DNA from: JBGPBY01 sp041481485
GTDB taxonomy: Bacteria; Acidobacteriota; Terriglobia; 20CM-2-55-15
DNA: 21,431 nucleotides
Assembly (NCBI GenBank): GCA_041481485.1
Contig: JBGPBY010000046.1
Span: 1-21,431, forward strand
Direction of reading: 5' to 3'
Shown here: piece after piece, positions 16,825-21,431 of the stretch
Layout: every line of letters starts with the position of its first letter
How positions within the stretch are numbered: position 1 is the first letter of the stretch
Notes under the pieces: generated by a model
Databases searched by the model: none
What the model saw: only the letters and a program-made list of their open reading frames with translations
What the model was told of the DNA's origin: nothing
Position numbers and translations under genes: made by a program

Positions 16825-17319
16825 ATGAGAAGTTTTACGGATGCGGAACTGGAAGAACTCACGGCCTGTCCAAAACAGGTGGATGAACGGCCCAGTCGGT
16901 CCTTGCGCCAGGAGGGAAAACACAGGCGGAGCGATATGACCTTAAAGTCCATGGATGGGAAGCATTCGTTTCGCGCGTTTATGCGCCAGAGCGAGGAGTT
17001 TCCAGAGAATTTTTCAATTGGATTGATTTACGTCACAGGAGAGGACCCAGGCAGTTTTCAGCTGGTCCGTTGCAATGGCCAGCATGGCGGAGAGCGTACC
17101 CACCCGCACCATGCAGTGTTTCATGTTCACAGAATCAAGGCGGCCGATATCAATTCCGGAATTTTAGAGCCACGGCATATTGATACATCCGCTGATTTCG
17201 CTTCCTTGCGTGAAGCGCTGTCTCATTTCTGTCGATTAACCAGGATCCAGAATCCAGACGAATTCTTTCCGGGAATTTTGCAGTCCCGTCTCTTTCCGGA
17301 AAGCGAGGCATCCGAATGA
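16825..17319 (+). CDS. Small His-rich protein of a two-gene cassette (possibly DUF6978-like)
   Basis: A 164-residue protein with no signal or membrane segment, so probably cytoplasmic. It opens with a helical FTDAELEELTACPK segment. A beta-rich core follows, with SDMTLKSMDGKHSFRAFMRQ (37-54), ENFSIGLIY (61-69) and a striking His cluster: H87, H93, H95, H96, H100 and H102 within RCNGQHGG and THPHHAVFHVHR. The order resembles what I recall as DUF6978, a family of unknown function, but I cannot confirm the name. Its stop overlaps the start of the DUF1828-like gene (ATGA), so the two form a coupled pair. Possible -10 elements (CATAAT 16802-16807, TATGAT 16807-16812) imply a very short leader. The pair is visibly less GC-rich than its neighbours, which suggests it was acquired. 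It could be the antitoxin or partner of a two-gene module, but function is unknown. Confidence 0.75.
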   Translation: MRSFTDAELEELTACPKQVDERPSRSLRQEGKHRRSDMTLKSMDGKHSFRAFMRQSEEFPENFSIGLIYVTGEDPGSFQLVRCNGQHGGERTHPHHAVFHVHRIKAADINSGILEPRHIDTSADFASLREALSHFCRLTRIQNPDEFFPGILQSRLFPESEASE

Positions 17320-18086
17320 ACGTCATAGAAATTCTTCGGGAGCAGTTTAATTCCCACGTTGCTTTGCGGGAAAAGCGTCCCGGTATACAACAACTTATCG
17401 TCCCGCTCTTTCACGAAGATGGGGACATGATGGATATTTTTCTCGACATACCAAAGAACGGCAACGGGACTTCCCCGCAGAAGCTTCGCATCAGCGACCA
17501 CGGCCTTTCGTTGATGCGTTTGTCCTACGCATTTGATATTGACACGCCGAATAAGGAGAGAATCTTCTATCGGATTCTTTCGGAGAACGGTGTCAGCGAG
17601 GAAGGCGGCGAATTGTATATGGAAGCTGAACCTGAGTCCCTCTACACGGCGTTGCTGCAGTTTTCTCAAGCGGTTTCCAAAGTATGCAATATGCGCTATT
17701 TCAAACGCGAAGTATTGGCGAGTCTATTCGATGAAATGCTCGCGGAGTTCATTCTATCGGAACTCCAGCGTTTTAATCCTCGTCCAACTGTACTTCCCAT
17801 TCCCGATCGCGATGATCTTGAAGTAGATTGGGCATTTCTCCCGAACGGAGCGCCGCTTTACCTTTTCGGTCTGAAGGACGCCAGCCGAGCGAGGCTTGCA
17901 ACTATCAGCTGCCTGGAGTTTCAACGGAACGGCTTGAAATTCAAGAGTATCGCTGTCCATGAGGACATGGACAAACTAGGACGAAAGGACCGGAACCGTC
18001 TCACGAATGCATGCGATAAGCAATTCACATCGTTAGATGAATTCAAACAAAATGCCGTTTCTTACCTGGAGAGGGAAGTCGCCTGA
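17316..18086 (+). CDS. DUF1828-domain protein (with DUF1829-like C-terminal part)
   Basis: A 256-residue, probably cytoplasmic protein. Residues 25-122 fit DUF1828: strands LIVPLFHEDGDMMDIFLDI, then KLRISDHGLSLMRLS, a helix with ERIFYRILSENGVS and a final LLQFSQAVSKV helix. A helical segment (128-152) joins this to a C-terminal domain (about 155-250) with EVDWAFLPNGAPLYLFGLKD, LEFQRNGLKFKSIAVHED and RKDRNRLTNACDKQFTSLDEF. That layout recalls DUF1829 and remotely a nuclease-type alpha/beta fold, but I cannot point to a complete catalytic motif. The start codon lies inside the preceding stop, indicating coupled translation with the small His-rich protein. DUF1828 proteins are found in bacteria and phages with no assigned reaction. 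A toxin-antitoxin or phage-defence role is inference from the compact, overlapping layout. Confidence 0.8.
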   Translation: MNVIEILREQFNSHVALREKRPGIQQLIVPLFHEDGDMMDIFLDIPKNGNGTSPQKLRISDHGLSLMRLSYAFDIDTPNKERIFYRILSENGVSEEGGELYMEAEPESLYTALLQFSQAVSKVCNMRYFKREVLASLFDEMLAEFILSELQRFNPRPTVLPIPDRDDLEVDWAFLPNGAPLYLFGLKDASRARLATISCLEFQRNGLKFKSIAVHEDMDKLGRKDRNRLTNACDKQFTSLDEFKQNAVSYLEREVA

Positions 18087-18249
18087 ACGCTGCTTGGAGT
18101 AATTGAGTCTCCATCCCATCACCCAATGGAAAGCGTCCAATCGGAAATGGGCTTCGCAGATTGCATGGCCCATCGCTCTACATTAAATCGATACCATCGG
18201 GGGCCGTTCACTTCAACGTTTCGGTCCAATTCGCATTTTGTAGGAACGC

Positions 18250-18255
18250 TATACT
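18250..18255 (+). promoter_or_regulatory. Candidate -10 element before the permease start
   Basis: TATACT ends 6 bases before the GTG at 18262, so transcription would start at about the first base of the start codon. The only ribosome-like sequence (tagga, 18241-18245) is 16 bases away, which agrees with a leaderless start. The frame is closed by TAG at 18241-18243, so no earlier start exists. Confidence 0.35.
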
Positions 18256-18261
18256 CGTTCG

Positions 18262-20001
18262 GTGCAGAAAGTCCTGATCTCGCGGAAGTCATCCAAGGCC
18301 GATGGCGTCGTCATTGCGCTCACGCTCGCGGGAATTTATGCGCTGGTCGCATATGGCCGCGAGTTTCAATCGGCGTTTCACACGGCCGTCGACATTGACT
18401 TGTCATTCTATTCCTTGCCGTACTACACGCTGTTTTCCGCTCTGCGTGGAATGGCGGCATTCCTGCTTTCCCTGACGTTCACTCTGATTGTCGGTTATTG
18501 GGCCGCCAAATCGGCGCGAGCCGAACGTATACTGATTCCGATTCTGGATATTCTGCAGTGTATTCCCGTTCTCGGATTTCTTCCGGGTCTGGTTCTGGTG
18601 CTGATCGCCTTGTTTCCCCATACCAATGCCGGACTCGAACTGGCATGCATTCTTATGATCTTCACCGGCCAGGTGTGGAACATGACTTTCAGCTTTTACG
18701 CCTCGCTGAAATCCGTTCCGTCCGACTTCAAGGAGGTTTCATCGATTATCGGTCTCACTTCGATGGAAAAGCTGCGGAAGGTGGAACTGCCTTTTGCTGC
18801 GATGAACCTGGTGTGGAACAGTCTGCTGTCCATGTCTGGCGGCTGGTTCTTTCTGAGTGTGTGCGAAGCGTTTACCCTTGGCGACCATCAGTACCGCCTG
18901 CCCGGCATCGGTGCGTACATGGCTACGGCCGTTGCCCGCGGTAACGCATCGGCAATGATCGGTGGCGTCGTGGCAATGAGTCTCCTGATCGTTGTCATGG
19001 ACATTTTAATATGGCGTCCCGTGCTGGCCTGGGCGCACCAGTTTCGACTCGAAGATATTCCGGGATACACAACGACTGAACCTCTCATGGCGAATCTTGT
19101 CCGCGAATCCGGACTTCTCCGATGGGCGAAACTCGCCTATCGCCGCCGCATGCTTCATCGCTCATTGCTGAAGAAAGATGAAAGGTATTCGCCGGTGATG
19201 ATGAGAATCGATCCGCGGCGCTTCATCCGGTCCAGCGCCGGATACACCGCAGTGCGGCGCGGCACGGGCTGGCTGCTGGCGCTCGTGTTGCTTGCTCTTG
19301 CCTCATACGGAACAGTTCGGCTGGTCGTGACGCTGGTCCACGTGTCGCCTTCAACCTGGGCCACGCTGCTGGCGGGTACGGGACTGACCTTTATCCGAGT
19401 ACTCGCATGCCTGGTTCTGGGCTCAATCTGGACCGTGCCGCTGGGCATCTGGATTGGAACATCTCCACACCGAATCCGTGTGGCACAGCCGCTGGTTCAG
19501 GTGCTCGCTTCGTTCCCGGCGCCCATGTTGTATCCGCTGGCGCTTGGAGTGATTTTTGTTTTTCATATTCCGTTCGGCGTGGGCGCCATGTTTCTCATGC
19601 TTCTGGGAGTACAGTGGTACATCCTGTTCAATGTCCTCGCGGGTGCAATGAGGATTCCCGTGGAACTGCGATATGCCGCCCTGCTCATGGACGTTTCCAA
19701 AACGGATTTGTGGAAGAAGCTCTATCTGCCCAGTGTTTTTCCGGCACTGGTTACCGGCTGGGTCACTGCGGCGGGCGGCGCATGGAATGCGAGCATTGTC
19801 GCCGAGTATCTGTCCTATAACGGATCAGTTTTGACGACTCGGGGACTGGGATCGCTGATCAGTGTTGCGGCATCTAGTGAAAATTTTCCCATGCTGGCGG
19901 CTTGCCTGACGACGATGGTCATTGTAGTGATTCTGCTGAACCGCACAGTCTGGGCTCGAGTCTATCAGCTGACACAGACGCGATTCCGCATGGATTTATG
20001 A
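18262..20001 (+). CDS. Fused double permease of a NitT/TauT-type ABC transporter
   Basis: A 579-residue inner-membrane protein made of two homologous permease halves of the binding-protein-dependent type. The first half (about 15-260) has several membrane helices and an EAA-like loop near 147-179 (SLKSVPSDFKEVSSIIGLTS, then KVELPFA). A cytoplasmic linker (about 262-335) is basic and charged. The second half (about 336-570) repeats the pattern with an EAA-like loop near 461-494 (GAMRIPVELRYAALLMDVSK, then LYLPSVFP). Such permeases are normally separate copies of about 260 residues that dimerise; here both are on one chain. The start is GTG, the only possible one in the open frame. The ATPase gene begins 7 bases after its stop. 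The substrate is unknown, since no binding protein is in the window. Confidence 0.9.
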   Translation: MQKVLISRKSSKADGVVIALTLAGIYALVAYGREFQSAFHTAVDIDLSFYSLPYYTLFSALRGMAAFLLSLTFTLIVGYWAAKSARAERILIPILDILQCIPVLGFLPGLVLVLIALFPHTNAGLELACILMIFTGQVWNMTFSFYASLKSVPSDFKEVSSIIGLTSMEKLRKVELPFAAMNLVWNSLLSMSGGWFFLSVCEAFTLGDHQYRLPGIGAYMATAVARGNASAMIGGVVAMSLLIVVMDILIWRPVLAWAHQFRLEDIPGYTTTEPLMANLVRESGLLRWAKLAYRRRMLHRSLLKKDERYSPVMMRIDPRRFIRSSAGYTAVRRGTGWLLALVLLALASYGTVRLVVTLVHVSPSTWATLLAGTGLTFIRVLACLVLGSIWTVPLGIWIGTSPHRIRVAQPLVQVLASFPAPMLYPLALGVIFVFHIPFGVGAMFLMLLGVQWYILFNVLAGAMRIPVELRYAALLMDVSKTDLWKKLYLPSVFPALVTGWVTAAGGAWNASIVAEYLSYNGSVLTTRGLGSLISVAASSENFPMLAACLTTMVIVVILLNRTVWARVYQLTQTRFRMDL

Positions 20002-20008
20002 GGAACCC

Positions 20009-21313
20009 GTGACTCCGCTGATCGAACTCAAATCCGTCTCCAAACGATTTCGATTGGAATCCGGCGCGGAACTGAAGGTTCTGGAAGGCGTGAATCTGTC
20101 GTTGCACGACGGAGATGTTGTCGCTCTTCTGGGCCCGTCGGGTTCCGGAAAATCCACTTGCCTGCGCATCATGTCGGGATTGATCGAAGCCACTTCGGGG
20201 AACGTGGTGCGGCGTGGCACGCCTCTTGCCGGAATCAATCAGGACGTGGCTCTCGTGTTTCAGTCCTTTGCATTGTTTCCATGGGAGACGGTGTACGAAA
20301 ACATTGCGCTCGCTCTGAAACCTCTGAAACTTCCCGGAGCAGAGGTCAAGAAACGCGTCAAGCGCGCCATCGACCTGGTCGGTCTTGAGGGATTCGAGGA
20401 AGCATATCCACGGGAATTGTCCGGCGGAATGAAGCAGCGGGTCGGCATCGCGCGTGCACTGGTGATGGAACGGCCGGTGATGTTTCTGGATGAGCCGTTC
20501 AGCGCCCTGGATGTCCTGACGGCCGATACGCTGCGCACTGAAATCATCAACATTTTTCAAAGCGGCAAGACGCCGACGCGTTCGCTGCTGATCGTCACGC
20601 ATAACATTCAGGAAGCCGTCGTGATGGCGAAGCGCATTCTGGTGATGGGCGTCAATCCCGGGCACGTTCGCGATGAAGTGATGAATGATCTGCAATACCC
20701 GCGCGACGAAAGCTCCACCGCCTTCAGCCGCATGGTGGCCAGCATTCACGATCTGATCACGGAGACGATGATGCCCGATGTCCCGAAACAGGGCGCCGTG
20801 GTCCGCGCACCGCAACGAGAAAGCGCTCTGCAGTTTTTGCCCGATGTTCAGATTTCTGAAGTCATCGGTTTGCTCGAATCCATTCACTCTGAAGAGGGAA
20901 TGGCCGACATTTTCGATCTGTGCCACAGCATCGGAAAGGATTTTGGCCAGACGTTGTACCTGGTAAAGGCCGCGGAACTTCTGGATCTGGTCGATACTCC
21001 GAAACAGACCGTCATTCTGACCGAGTCCGGGCGGCGCCTTGTCGAAGGCGATGTGAACGTGCGAAAGGGAATGTTGCACAATATCTTTGGTAATTTGCGG
21101 ATCGTGCAGCAGGTCATCGAGTTGCTCAAGCAGAGCGAAAACCTGCGCCTGCCGGTGGAGATTATTGAACAGACTGTCGCCACGTGGATTCCGAATGAAA
21201 ATCCGAAGAATGTGGTGTCCGTATTGATCTCATGGGGACGCTTCTCTGAAGTCTTCGGTTACAACGACGACGCCAAGGAGCTTTATCTCGACGTCGGCCA
21301 GGAAACCGCGTAG
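20009..21313 (+). CDS. NitT/TauT-type ABC transporter ATPase with AAA-associated C-terminal domain
   Basis: A 434-residue ATPase that powers the upstream permease. The nucleotide-binding domain (about 4-245) is complete: Walker A GPSGSGKST (42-50), Q-loop Q85, signature LSGGM (137-141), Walker B VMFLDEP (157-163), D-loop SALD (165-168) and switch His H198. The C-terminal part (about 275-430) is an added, probably winged-helix-like AAA-associated domain (PF09821-like as I recall): VQISEVIGLLESIHSEEGMA, FGQTLYLVKAAELLDLV, VILTESGRRLVEGDV. This extension is known on nitrate/sulfonate/taurine-type ATPases and may regulate activity. It starts at GTG with gagga (20000-20004) about 4 bases upstream. 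Together with the double permease it forms a compact two-gene transporter lacking only a binding protein. Confidence 0.92.
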   Translation: MTPLIELKSVSKRFRLESGAELKVLEGVNLSLHDGDVVALLGPSGSGKSTCLRIMSGLIEATSGNVVRRGTPLAGINQDVALVFQSFALFPWETVYENIALALKPLKLPGAEVKKRVKRAIDLVGLEGFEEAYPRELSGGMKQRVGIARALVMERPVMFLDEPFSALDVLTADTLRTEIINIFQSGKTPTRSLLIVTHNIQEAVVMAKRILVMGVNPGHVRDEVMNDLQYPRDESSTAFSRMVASIHDLITETMMPDVPKQGAVVRAPQRESALQFLPDVQISEVIGLLESIHSEEGMADIFDLCHSIGKDFGQTLYLVKAAELLDLVDTPKQTVILTESGRRLVEGDVNVRKGMLHNIFGNLRIVQQVIELLKQSENLRLPVEIIEQTVATWIPNENPKNVVSVLISWGRFSEVFGYNDDAKELYLDVGQETA

Positions 21314-21338
21314 GTTTTTACACTAAATTGGTTGGCTG

Positions 21339-21355
21339 CTGTAGGGGCGGTCTAT
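21339..21355 (-). repeat. Short intergenic palindrome, inverted copy of the element at the window start
   Basis: ctgtaggggcggtctat is the exact reverse complement of bases 33-49. It lies 26 bases after the ATPase stop. It appears to be half of the palindrome, since the second arm is not present here. Confidence 0.6.
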
Positions 21356-21363
21356 CAAGAAAT

Positions 21364-21395
21364 CCCTCTCCCAACGGGAGAGGGGGCCGAAGGCC
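21364..21395. repeat. GC-rich intergenic double hairpin
   Basis: A perfect 9-bp stem (ccctctccc at 21364-21372, gggagaggg at 21376-21384) is followed at once by ggcc-gaa-ggcc (21385-21395). This composite resembles common dispersed intergenic elements in GC-rich bacteria. It might end ABC-operon transcription but lacks a T run. Confidence 0.5.
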
Positions 21396-21409
21396 GGTGA
21401 GGGGTACCA

Positions 21410-21429
21410 CAAGTAACAATTTTTACTTG
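21410..21429. repeat. Small AT-rich hairpin at the window end
   Basis: A 7-bp inverted repeat (caagtaa at 21410-21416, ttacttg at 21423-21429) with a 6-base loop. The Ts are in the loop and right arm. It may be a terminator or part of a promoter that continues outside the window. Confidence 0.3.
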
Positions 21430-21431
21430 CG

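Noticed and set aside
18126..18398. 90-residue plus-strand open frame before the permease
   Set aside because: It overlaps the permease start in another frame, lacks a ribosome site and shows no domain-like features. The 175-base gap holds only weak inverted repeats and the candidate -10.
19919..21079. 386-residue minus-strand open frame
   Set aside because: It is fully opposite the ABC ATPase and the permease end, both of which have complete family motifs. Its His/Gln/Arg-rich composition is typical of an antisense shadow.

Overview
The window looks like a chromosomal accessory region of an Acidobacteriota bacterium, probably of the Solibacter/Bryobacter type. I infer this from gene content. 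It has two ECF sigma factors of the TIGR02999 kind linked to Ser/Thr kinases with TolB/PD40 C-terminal domains. It also has an Oar-like TonB-dependent receptor with an N-terminal carboxypeptidase-regulatory domain, and several exported carboxypeptidase-regulatory-like proteins. The GC content is moderate and most genes use few rare codons. I saw no transposase, tRNA, rRNA or CRISPR array.

Layout. 1-279: repeat-rich leader with a short palindrome and a large imperfect inverted repeat. 280-1797: unknown protein joining a small widespread N-terminal domain to a long tail with repeat-like segments. 1881-2240 (minus): doubtful ORF, perhaps a gene remnant. 2272-5675: ECF sigma factor and receptor-like Ser/Thr kinase, overlapping by 4 bases. 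5696-6325 (minus): exported protein with two TonB C-terminal-like domains, divergent from two overlapping exported carboxypeptidase-regulatory-like genes (6428-8793). 8871-9440 (minus): second ECF sigma factor, about 47% identical to the first by hand count. 9584-10303: secreted protein ending in a strong hairpin terminator. 10411-16582: second receptor-like kinase, then an Oar-like TonB-dependent receptor 19 bases later. 16825-18086: overlapping two-gene cassette (small His-rich protein plus a DUF1828-like protein). 18262-21313: NitT/TauT-type ABC transporter made of a double permease and an ATPase with an AAA-associated C-terminal domain. 21314-21431: palindromic repeats, one of them an inverted copy of the element at the window start.

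How it fits together (inference). The left and centre look like two related envelope-sensing units. In each, a transmembrane kinase with an extracytoplasmic propeller-like sensor is near an ECF sigma factor. The likely outputs are outer-membrane or periplasmic proteins: the receptor, TonB-like domains, carboxypeptidase-regulatory-like proteins and a secreted protein. The DUF1828 cassette looks unrelated and could be a toxin-antitoxin or defence-type insertion. The ABC transporter has no substrate-binding protein in the window, so its substrate is unknown.
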